From DATKQI01 sp035532755 (lineage in GTDB: Bacteria > Pseudomonadota > Alphaproteobacteria > Acetobacterales > Acetobacteraceae), in contig DATKQI010000222.1 in assembly GCA_035532755.1 (NCBI GenBank), forward strand, positions 1-5,999: a DNA stretch of 5,999 nt, given 5' to 3'. Below, in pieces: positions 1 to 5,891 of the stretch. The notes beneath the pieces are model-generated. The model worked only from the letters and a program-made list of their open reading frames with translations. It was not told the DNA's origin and did not search any database. How positions within the stretch are numbered: the first letter of the stretch is position 1; the number at the start of each line of letters is the position of its first letter. Both the position numbers and the translations under genes were made by a program.

Positions 1-113
1 ACGACAAGGGCATCAAGGTTTCCGACGCCGAGATGGCGAAGCTGAACATCACGCCCGCCGACTTCCACGGCGAGTGGAACTATACCATCGAACCACGAAG
101 ACCCACCAATTGA
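1..113 (+). CDS. C-terminal end of a transposase, probably ISAzo13 family (partial)
   Basis: Only the last 36 codons are in the window, read in the frame starting at base 3 and ending at the TGA at 111-113. The translated tail contains the string DFHGEWNYTIEP, followed by a short basic tail. From memory, a C-terminal FHGxWNYTI motif is characteristic of ISAzo13-family (Rhodopirellula-type) DDE transposases; I could not confirm this by search. Such enzymes catalyse cut-and-paste or copy transposition in the cytoplasm. The catalytic DDE residues lie upstream, outside the window. The stop codon is about 25 bp before the apparent end of the element, which is normal for an insertion sequence. I am sure of the reading frame and moderately sure of the family. 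Confidence 0.7.
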   Translation, partial: DKGIKVSDAEMAKLNITPADFHGEWNYTIEPRRPTN

Positions 114-138
114 CGCAGTTGATTCATCTCAGGCCCTA
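1..138 (+). mobile_element. Right-hand end of an insertion sequence (probable ISAzo13-like)
   Basis: This comprises the transposase tail plus about 25 noncoding bases ending with TCAGGCCCTA near 138. Just after this point the reading frame becomes recognisable glycosyltransferase sequence, so the IS/target junction lies at about 136-140. The bases from 110 to 138 presumably form the right terminal inverted repeat. The matching left repeat is outside the window, so neither the repeat nor a target duplication can be checked here. The boundary is inferred from the change in coding content, not from a verified repeat. Confidence 0.55.
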
Positions 139-155
139 ACGGCCGGTTCTCCGCG

Positions 156-1370
156 GTGCAGTTGAAACCGGGCTGGAATCCGCGGCTGCTGCGGTCGCAG
201 AACTACATCGCCCGGCTGCTGTTCATCGCCCGTGGCCTGCTGGCCCTGGCGGGCGGCCTGCCGGCCGGGCCGGGTGCTGCAAAGGACCACGATCTGGCGC
301 TGCGGCTGGCGGCCGCCATCGGCACCTCCCCGGTCCATCACGTGGCGGAGGTTCTGTATCACACCCGCGTGGAGTACCAGCCCCCCGCCTCGGTGGGTGA
401 GAGCACGGCCGCCGCCATCGCCGCCCACCTGGCGCGCGAGGGCCTGCCGGCCGGCGTGGAACCGATCGGGCCCGCGGGCCCCTACCGGATCGACTGGCGG
501 TTCGATGCGGCCCCCAGGGTCGCCGTCATCATCCCCTTCCGCAACCATGCGGCGCTGACGCGGGAATGCCTCGACAGCCTGCTGGGCCTGACCGCCTATC
601 CCGCGCTGGAAGTGCTGCTGATCGACAACTGGTCCGACGAGCCGGGGGTGGAGGCGTTCTGCGCCGAGGCCGCGCGGGATGATCGGGTGCGGGTGCAACG
701 GGTGGAGGAAGCGTTCAACTTCGCCCGCCTCAACAACCACGCGGCCCGGCAGACCGATGCCCCGCTGCTGCTGTTCCTCAACAACGACGTGATCATCCGC
801 CAGCCCGCGTGGCTGCGGCTGATGGTGGACGAGCTGCTGGCCGATCCGCTGGCCGCCGCGGTAGGCAACAAGCTGCTCTACCCGAATGGCGCGGTGCAGC
901 ATGCCGGCGTCGTGCTCGGCGTGGGCGGCATAGCCGACCACGCCTTCCGCGGCATCGGCGGGGAGGCGCCGGGCTACATGGCGCGCGCGATCTGCGCGCA
1001 GGAGGTCTCCGCCGTCACCGGGGCGTGCATGCTCTGCCGCGCCGACGCCTTCGCCGCCGCCGGCGGCTTCGACGAGGCCGATCTCGCGGTCGCCTACAAC
1101 GATGTCGATCTGTGCCTGAAGCTGCGGCAGGCGGGGCACCGGATCATCTTCACCCCCGCGGCGTACGCCGAGCACCGGGAGAGCATGAGCCGCGGCAGCG
1201 ATTTCGACAGCCTGCACGAGGCGCGCTTCTTCTTCGAGAACGAGACGATGCGCCAGCGCTGGGGCGAACTGCTGGCGGCCGATCCGTTCTACAACCCGCA
1301 TTTCTCCCGCACGGGCGGCATCTACCGCGAGTTGTCCGCCGCCTCGGTCAAGCCGCCCGGCACCGCGTGA
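156..1370 (+). CDS. Family 2 glycosyltransferase, 5'-truncated by the adjacent insertion sequence
   Basis: The protein resembles large tandem-domain GT2 enzymes that add sugars, often rhamnose-type, to surface polysaccharides at the cytoplasmic face of the membrane. Residues 1-75, counted from the GTG at 156, match the end of a first GT domain: LKPGWNP, then SQNYI, then KDHDLALRL, then LYHTRVE. A complete second GT-A domain follows. It has the nucleotide-binding start VAVIIPFRN (122-130), LLIDN (154-158), FNFARLNN (187-194), the metal-binding LFLNND (206-211), the acceptor region GACMLCRADAF (289-299) with GGFDE, the catalytic-type NDVDLCLKL (315-323), and a conserved EHRESMSRG. The frame is open from 123, just after an in-frame TGA at 120-122 in the IS end. 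Codons from about 138 already look like the same gene. No ribosome-binding site precedes the GTG, so it is probably an artefact of truncation. The first catalytic domain is lost. The fragment may be a pseudogene, although its remaining GT domain is uninterrupted. It overlaps the convergent YihY gene by 49 bp. Confidence 0.85.
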   Translation: MQLKPGWNPRLLRSQNYIARLLFIARGLLALAGGLPAGPGAAKDHDLALRLAAAIGTSPVHHVAEVLYHTRVEYQPPASVGESTAAAIAAHLAREGLPAGVEPIGPAGPYRIDWRFDAAPRVAVIIPFRNHAALTRECLDSLLGLTAYPALEVLLIDNWSDEPGVEAFCAEAARDDRVRVQRVEEAFNFARLNNHAARQTDAPLLLFLNNDVIIRQPAWLRLMVDELLADPLAAAVGNKLLYPNGAVQHAGVVLGVGGIADHAFRGIGGEAPGYMARAICAQEVSAVTGACMLCRADAFAAAGGFDEADLAVAYNDVDLCLKLRQAGHRIIFTPAAYAEHRESMSRGSDFDSLHEARFFFENETMRQRWGELLAADPFYNPHFSRTGGIYRELSAASVKPPGTA

Positions 1371-2263
1371 ATGTGCCGCACCTGTTCCGCCTGCCGCTGG
1401 TCGTAGGCGATCTGCGCGTTCAGCTCCGCCCCCAGCAGCACCACATAGGCGGTGACGTAGAACCACATCATCATGCCCGCCAGCGCGCCCAGCGGCCCGT
1501 AGGTGACATTGTAGGCGGCAAACCGGCCCACGTAGAGGGAGAACAGCACGGAGGCGGCGAGCCACAGAACGGTCGCCACGATCGCCCCCGGCAGCACCCG
1601 CCGGTGGCCGTGGCGCGGCCGGGACGGGCCGTAGCCGTACAGCAGCAGCAGCGCGGCCAGGATGAAGACGAGCAGCCCGCCCATGCCGCTCAGGTGCAGA
1701 AGCTGCGTCTGGTAGGCCGTCAGCCCCAGGAAGGCGATCACCGCCGGCAGGCCCACCAGCACCGCCAGCCCCAGCACCGCCGCCATGATCGCACCCAGCG
1801 TCATGATGAAGGCGATGAGCTGGAATTTCACCACCCCGCGGCTCTCCCGCTGGTCATAGGCGACATTGAGGGCGTACAGCACGGATTTGGTGGCCGATTC
1901 CGCGCTCCATAACGTGATCAGCAGGCTGACGGCGAGGCCGGCGCCCAGCGTGCCGGCCTGCTGCGTCACCAGTTGGTGCACCCGCTCCGCGATCAGGTGG
2001 AAGGCGGCCGGCGGCATCACCTGGTGCAGGTAGGTGAGCTGCGGCTCCACCGTGTCGCGGTTGAACACCAGGCCGTAGATCGAGATCAGCATGGTGATCG
2101 CCGGGAACAGCGACAGGGTGGAATAGAACGCGCACCCCGCCGCGACCAGCGACATCCGGTCCGAGATCATGGAAATGGCCGTCCGGCGCAGCACGCGCCG
2201 CCACCCGTGGGCGGGGCGGCGCGTGCGGCGTGCGGCCGGGCGGGTTTGTGGCGTGGCGGTCAT
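1322..2263 (-). CDS. YihY/UPF0761 family inner-membrane protein (BrkB-like)
   Basis: The product has 313 residues, close to the usual ~290 of this family, plus a basic N-terminal extension of about 25 residues rich in Arg. Family signatures are visible in order: AAGCAFYSTLSLFPA (41-55), WSAESATKSVLYALNVAYD (119-137), GYGP (210-213), then PGAIVATVLWLAAS (225-238), YNVTYGPLGALAGMMMWFY (251-269) and LLGAELNA (276-283). About six hydrophobic segments can be seen, near residues 38-65, 104-120, 150-185, 194-210, 224-247 and 258-284. The family was once called ribonuclease BN, and that assignment is known to be wrong. Its members are integral membrane proteins of unsettled function, and I assign none. 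The start is the ATG at 2263-2261, preceded by GGAG 5 bp away and GGAGG 11 bp away. The frame is open further upstream, but that stretch has no family character. Its 3' end overlaps the glycosyltransferase end on the opposite strand. Confidence 0.9.
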   Translation of the reverse strand: MTATPQTRPAARRTRRPAHGWRRVLRRTAISMISDRMSLVAAGCAFYSTLSLFPAITMLISIYGLVFNRDTVEPQLTYLHQVMPPAAFHLIAERVHQLVTQQAGTLGAGLAVSLLITLWSAESATKSVLYALNVAYDQRESRGVVKFQLIAFIMTLGAIMAAVLGLAVLVGLPAVIAFLGLTAYQTQLLHLSGMGGLLVFILAALLLLYGYGPSRPRHGHRRVLPGAIVATVLWLAASVLFSLYVGRFAAYNVTYGPLGALAGMMMWFYVTAYVVLLGAELNAQIAYDQRQAEQVRHIHAVPGGLTEAADNSR

Positions 2264-2583
2264 GTCTGCTCCATCCTCCACGTAGGGTGGCTTCCGGCAT
2301 TTTTGCACCCCATGCGGGCAAGCCCCGCCTGCCATGCCCTGGCCGCCATGCGCGGAAAGCCGGGCGGAGGCGCCCCGATCGCCGGTGGATTTTCTCTTGC
2401 GCCGGGGGGGCGGGGCGTCTATCTGGCAGATCACGCAGCAACGCACGTGCCTCTGGCCCTCGAGGTTACGCAACGACGTCAAGCGTTCTGGCAATCGTCT
2501 TGGTCGCTGGTTCGTTCGACCGTTTCGCAACTTCGCCCGTCGATTTTTTCAGGTGGGCGTCTATCGAGAGGAGGGGGGGTGCG
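2264..2583. promoter_or_regulatory. Divergent intergenic region between the yihY-like and decarboxylase genes
   Basis: These 320 bp must carry the promoters of both flanking, divergently transcribed genes. I find no convincing sigma-70 -35/-10 pair on either strand. Visible small elements are a perfect 11-bp direct repeat GGGCGTCTATC at 2413-2423 and 2555-2565, an 11-bp palindrome ATCTGGCAGAT at 2421-2431, and a 5-bp inverted repeat GGTCG/CGACC at 2502-2506 and 2517-2521. There is also a GC hairpin, GCGGG/CCCGC, at 2314-2328. Any of these could be an operator or chance. Open frames across the region are read-through of the neighbouring genes and show no protein-like character. Confidence 0.45.
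2569..2574 (+). promoter_or_regulatory. Consensus ribosome-binding site of the decarboxylase gene
   Basis: A perfect AGGAGG, embedded in a G-rich run, lies 9 bp before the ATG at 2584. It decides the start. The open frame extends upstream to about 2230, but only the ATG at 2584 has this site, and the decarboxylase homology begins within a few residues of it. Confidence 0.8.
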
Positions 2584-3714
2584 ATGACTCCGAAGATCGC
2601 CCAGTTCCTGACGCATCATCAACCGGCAACGCCGTGCCTGGTGATGGACGTGGACCGTGTGGAGCACAACTTCCGCGCGCTGCGCCGCGCGTTGCCGCTC
2701 GCACAGATCTATTACGCCGTGAAGGCCAATCCCGCGCCGCAGGTGCTGGACCGGCTGGTGCGGCTGGACAGCCGCTTCGACGCCGCGAGCATCGAGGAAG
2801 TGGACGCCTGCCTTGCGGCCGGCGCGGCGCCGGAGGCGATCAGCTTCGGCAACACGATCAAGAAGCGCAGCGCCATCGCGCGCGCGCACGCCGCCGGCAT
2901 CTCCATGTTCGCCTTCGATTCGGTGGAGGAGCTGCGCAAGCTCGCGGCCCACGCGCCGGGCGCGCGGGTCTATTGCCGGCTTCTGGTCGAGAACGCGGGG
3001 GCGGACTGGCCGCTGTCGCGCAAGTTCGGCACCACCGTCGAATCCGCGCGCGCCCTGATGCTGATGGCCGGCGACCTCGGGCTCGATCCCTATGGCCTGT
3101 CCTTCCACGTCGGCAGCCAGCAGACCGACACCGCCGCCTACGAGGCGGCGATCGGCCGGGCGGCGATGCTGTTCACCGATCTGCTGGAGGCGGGGGTGAA
3201 CCTGCGGATGCTCAACCTCGGCGGCGGTTTTCCCACCCGCTACCGGGACGAGACGCCCGGGATCGACCGCTTCGCGGACGCGATCATGCGGGCGCTGACG
3301 GCGCATTTCGGCAACGCCCTGCCGGAGATGGTGATCGAGCCGGGGCGCTTCGTGGTGGGCGATGCCGGGGTCGTGTCGAGCGAGGTGGTGCTGGTCAGCC
3401 GCCGTTCGCCCAACGATCCGGTGCGCTGGGTGTACCTGGACATCGGCCGCTTCGGCGGCCTGGCCGAGACCGAGGGCGAGGCGATCAAGTACCGCATCGC
3501 CACCGCGCATGACGGCGGGCCGACCGGCCCGGTCGCCATCGCCGGCCCGACCTGCGATGGCGCGGACATCATGTACGAACGCTCCAACTACCACCTGCCG
3601 CTGGCGCTGACCGACGGGGACCGGGTGGAGCTGATGGCCACCGGCGCCTATGTCAGCACCTACGCGAGCCAGGGCTTCAACGGCTTCGCCCCGCTGGCCG
3701 AATACTACATCTGA
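2584..3714 (+). CDS. Ornithine (or lysine/ornithine) decarboxylase, PLP fold type III
   Basis: This 376-residue enzyme should convert L-ornithine to putrescine and CO2 in the cytosol, the first step of polyamine synthesis. It has the alanine-racemase-like PLP barrel followed by a C-terminal beta-domain. Conserved residues are all present. They are the Schiff-base lysine K47 in YYAVKANP, D66 in RFDAAS, H175 in FHVGSQ (stacks on the cofactor ring), the phosphate-binding GGGFP (213-217), E252 in IEPGR (cofactor N1), the catalytic C324 with D325 in GPTCDGAD, and Y356 in GAYVSTY. DIGRFGGLAET (286-296) is the alphaproteobacterial version of the substrate-binding loop. The related families include diaminopimelate, arginine and carboxynorspermidine decarboxylases. 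The length and the PTCDGAD motif favour the ornithine type, but several bacterial members also accept lysine, and this cannot be settled by eye. It is a single-gene unit with a strong ribosome-binding site. The downstream gene is convergent, 24 bp away, with no clear terminator between them. Confidence 0.92.
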   Translation: MTPKIAQFLTHHQPATPCLVMDVDRVEHNFRALRRALPLAQIYYAVKANPAPQVLDRLVRLDSRFDAASIEEVDACLAAGAAPEAISFGNTIKKRSAIARAHAAGISMFAFDSVEELRKLAAHAPGARVYCRLLVENAGADWPLSRKFGTTVESARALMLMAGDLGLDPYGLSFHVGSQQTDTAAYEAAIGRAAMLFTDLLEAGVNLRMLNLGGGFPTRYRDETPGIDRFADAIMRALTAHFGNALPEMVIEPGRFVVGDAGVVSSEVVLVSRRSPNDPVRWVYLDIGRFGGLAETEGEAIKYRIATAHDGGPTGPVAIAGPTCDGADIMYERSNYHLPLALTDGDRVELMATGAYVSTYASQGFNGFAPLAEYYI

Positions 3715-3738
3715 TACCGGGCGGCATTTGACCCAGGC

Positions 3739-4479
3739 TCATCGAGGGGATCGCTCGACGACGTTTTGCGCGATGTAGGGGACAAGCGTGATTTTGCGAA
3801 AGCTCACCGCTGTCACCGTTTGCCGCCCGTTGGCCACGACGCGCAGCGCCCTCTCGTCTTCAGGAAAGTTGAACTCGACGGTCCCGCCCTCTGCCGCGTA
3901 GGCGTCGGAGACCCAGGGCACTTCATATCGCGCAACTTCGCGGCTGCGTGCCTCGGCATCGCGTTCAGCGTAATAGATCGAATGGCCACTGACCGTTTTC
4001 AATCGGTCACGCCCGACGCGAGCCCGGGCGGTCACAACCGCCCGATCGGCGAGGCGCAGCGTCGCGGTTACGAAACCATCCTGAAAATGCAGCCGGGTGT
4101 CGCCCGACTTGATCTCAAGCCCTGACGCGCGATGCGCATATTGGCGCGCCGCGGACGAGCTGCTCCAGTGCTCAAGCCAGAACCGACCCGGGAAACGCGT
4201 GGCGCCGTCGGCACTGGCGCCTTCTTCGCCGGCGACCTCCGTGGCGAGATAGGTGACGCCCATCGGGCCGGGCTCGCCGAAGCCGGTCATCTCCTCCGGG
4301 TTTGGCAGGAACCACATGTTGAGGACGATCCGCCCATTTGGATGCGGCGATAGCGGCGGGGGAACCTGCGGCCCAATGGCATGCAGGTCTCCCGCAATGA
4401 AGAAGGTGAGCAGCGGCGCGTTCCGAACGATCTGGGGCCTTATGGCGAGGTCCGGGTAACGCGGTTCACGGTTTGTCAT
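3739..4479 (-). CDS. Hypothetical protein, possible acetoacetate decarboxylase-like fold
   Basis: The 246-residue protein is soluble, with no signal peptide or membrane segment, and I do not recognise it firmly. The arrangement resembles the acetoacetate decarboxylase-like superfamily. An early strand region, PPLSPHPNGRIVLNMWFL (41-58), is followed by MGVTYLATEV (73-82). Then come ATRFPGRFWLEHW (93-105), beta-rich repeats (LEIKSGDTRLHFQDGFVTATLRL begins at 121), and a C-terminal SFRKITLVPYIAQNV (226-240). Genuine decarboxylases carry a catalytic Lys-Lys after a GFP motif. Here FP is followed by Gly-Arg, so decarboxylase activity is doubtful. The start is the ATG at 4479-4477, with GAGG 9 bp upstream. 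A longer reading to 4527 is open but lacks such a site. GC content is about 57-65% in sampled 60-base lines, against 72-77% in lines sampled from the neighbouring genes, which hints at separate ancestry. It lies 115 bp downstream of the transporter on the same strand. I am confident it is a gene and have low confidence in the fold. Confidence 0.6.
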   Translation of the reverse strand: MTNREPRYPDLAIRPQIVRNAPLLTFFIAGDLHAIGPQVPPPLSPHPNGRIVLNMWFLPNPEEMTGFGEPGPMGVTYLATEVAGEEGASADGATRFPGRFWLEHWSSSSAARQYAHRASGLEIKSGDTRLHFQDGFVTATLRLADRAVVTARARVGRDRLKTVSGHSIYYAERDAEARSREVARYEVPWVSDAYAAEGGTVEFNFPEDERALRVVANGRQTVTAVSFRKITLVPYIAQNVVERSPR

Positions 4480-4594
4480 GGCGATTCGCCTCGTAGCGAG
4501 TGCTGATCCGGAAGAGTGTCCGACCAATTTCTTTCATCTGAAAATGACAAGCCTGCCCACCATGCCAACCGTTCAAAACCACTGTGCAGAGGGG
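4480..4594 (-). promoter_or_regulatory. Short AT-richer gap upstream of the ADC-like gene
   Basis: These 115 bp separate the transporter stop from the start of the ADC-like gene. The central part (about 4523-4580) is clearly less GC-rich than the flanks and contains the imperfect dyad TTTCATCTGAAA (4532-4543). That is what a promoter or operator of the ADC-like gene could look like, and a TTGTCA reads on the minus strand at about 4543-4548. No good -10 element follows at the right spacing, so this is only a candidate. Confidence 0.25.
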
Positions 4595-5764
4595 CTAATC
4601 GGCCCCGGCCACCGCCATCCCCGGCCGGCGATCCAGCGTCGCCGACAGGGCCGCGAGGCCGAGCGCGGCCACCGCCACCGCCGCCCCCACCCAGGGCAGG
4701 CCGGAATAGGGCACGCCCGCCGTCAGCACCGCCCCGCCGATCCACGCACCGCCGGCATTGCCGAGGTTGAAGGCGCTCTGGTTCAGCGTGGAGGCGAGGT
4801 TCGGCGCCTGCCGCGCCTGATCCACCACGCGCCCTTGCAATGCGGCACCGGGCGCGAAGCTCAGCATCCCCCAGGCCATCACCGTGAAGACCGCCGGATA
4901 GAGCCAGTGGCTGGTGAAGGAGAAGACAGCCAGCACCACCGCCAGCAGGCCCAGAATGGCCATCAGCGTGGCGGTCGGCCGCCAGTCCGCGAGCCGCCCG
5001 CCGGCGAGGTTGCCGATGGTGATGCCCACGCCGAACAGCAGCAGCACCCAGGTCACGTCATGCGGGGGCAGGCCCGTCACGTGCTCCAGCAGCGGGGTGA
5101 TGTAGGTGAAGACGCTGAACAGGCTGACGGAGGAAAGAACGCTCATGCTCATGGCAAGCCACACCTGCGGCTTGCGCAGCACCGAGAACTCCCGCAGCAG
5201 CTTGCCCGGCTGGCCCGTTTGCTGCGGCGGCAGCAGCCAGGCGATGGCGCCGGCCGCCACCAGGCCGATCGGCACGATCGCCCAGAACGCCGCGCGCCAG
5301 CCGAACGCCTGGCCGAGTGCGGTGCCGAACGGCACGCCCAGCACGTTGGCGAGCGTGAGGCCGGAGAACACCAGCGAAATCGCGCGCGCCCGCTGCTTGC
5401 GCGGCACGAGGTTGGTGGCCACCACCGCGCCGATGCCGAAGAACGCGCCGTGGCAGAGCGCGGTGAGGATGCGGGCGAGCATCAGCAGCGTGTAGTCGGG
5501 CGCGATCGCGCACAGCAGGTTGCCCAGGATGAACACGCCCATCAGCACCAGCAGCGCGGTCTTGCGCGGCAGCCGCGCCGTCGCGATCGCGACCAGCGGG
5601 GCCCCGAACGTCACCCCCAGCGCATAGCCCGAAACCAGCATCCCGGCGGCGGGAATGCTGACGCCGAGATCCTGCGAGAGGTTCGGCAGCAGGCCCATGA
5701 TGACGAATTCCGTGGTGCCGATCCCGAAGGAGGCAACGGCCAGGGCGAGCAGCGGCAACGGCAT
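4595..5764 (-). CDS. MFS transporter, DHA1 family, AraJ/YdhP-like efflux permease
   Basis: A 389-residue, 12-helix major facilitator protein of the inner membrane, of the drug:proton antiporter-1 type that exports sugars, purines or drugs. The substrate cannot be read from sequence. The N-terminal helix carries FGIGTTEFVIMGLLP (13-27), with the acidic E19 typical of this subgroup. Motif A lies in the loop after helix 2 (about 54-71, GAPLVAIATARLPRKTAL). A motif-B-like ARILTALCHGAFFG (97-110) follows, then the antiporter motif C region (133-161, FSGLTLANVLGVPFGTALG and GWRAAFW). A cytoplasmic loop (about 178-200) splits the two six-helix halves, and the second half repeats a motif-A-like GGRLADW (255-261). 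Its length is normal for the family. The start chosen is the ATG at 5764-5762, with AGAGG 9 bp upstream. An upstream ATG at 5797 would add 11 residues of no family character. These pumps are often paired with a divergent regulator gene; none is visible here. Confidence 0.9.
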   Translation of the reverse strand: MPLPLLALAVASFGIGTTEFVIMGLLPNLSQDLGVSIPAAGMLVSGYALGVTFGAPLVAIATARLPRKTALLVLMGVFILGNLLCAIAPDYTLLMLARILTALCHGAFFGIGAVVATNLVPRKQRARAISLVFSGLTLANVLGVPFGTALGQAFGWRAAFWAIVPIGLVAAGAIAWLLPPQQTGQPGKLLREFSVLRKPQVWLAMSMSVLSSVSLFSVFTYITPLLEHVTGLPPHDVTWVLLLFGVGITIGNLAGGRLADWRPTATLMAILGLLAVVLAVFSFTSHWLYPAVFTVMAWGMLSFAPGAALQGRVVDQARQAPNLASTLNQSAFNLGNAGGAWIGGAVLTAGVPYSGLPWVGAAVAVAALGLAALSATLDRRPGMAVAGAD

Positions 5765-5891
5765 CGGGGCAGACCTCTGGCGCCGGGGGCGGCCCAAGTG
5801 TCATGCCGGGCAACCACCTGTTCAAGAGATATTTGCTGCGTCGCAACACGCGGCAGCCATGCCTTGCCCGTATGGCGATGGGGCCGGCTTC
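5765..5891 (-). promoter_or_regulatory. Upstream region of the MFS transporter gene
   Basis: This 127-bp noncoding stretch must hold the transporter promoter unless transcription enters from the repeat region beyond it. On the minus strand a TTGAAC (5818-5823) is a possible -35, but the matching -10 is poor, so I make no firm promoter call. Apart from the ribosome-binding site at 5774-5778, I see nothing else definite. Confidence 0.3.

Noticed and set aside
129..1565. A long open frame of 478 codons on the minus strand opposite the glycosyltransferase.
   Set aside because: The translation is Arg/Gly/Ala/His-rich with no domain character. It is a GC-driven shadow of the real gene on the plus strand.
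809..1912. A 367-codon plus-strand frame bridging the glycosyltransferase and YihY genes.
   Set aside because: It is out of frame with the first gene and antisense to the second, and the sequence is Arg-rich and unstructured.
2230..2583. An N-terminal extension of the decarboxylase frame by about 118 codons.
   Set aside because: It is Arg/Pro-rich without family similarity, runs into the start of the YihY gene, and is superseded by the ATG at 2584 with a perfect AGGAGG.
2479..3594. A 371-codon minus-strand frame opposite the decarboxylase.
   Set aside because: No recognisable motifs, and it is fully covered by a gene whose catalytic residues are all present.
4591..4606. A GGGGC/GCCCC hairpin at the transporter stop codon as an intrinsic terminator.
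   Set aside because: The stem is only 5 bp and spans the stop codon. The nearest T-run on the minus strand is four bases and about a dozen bases away, so it does not meet the usual terminator form.
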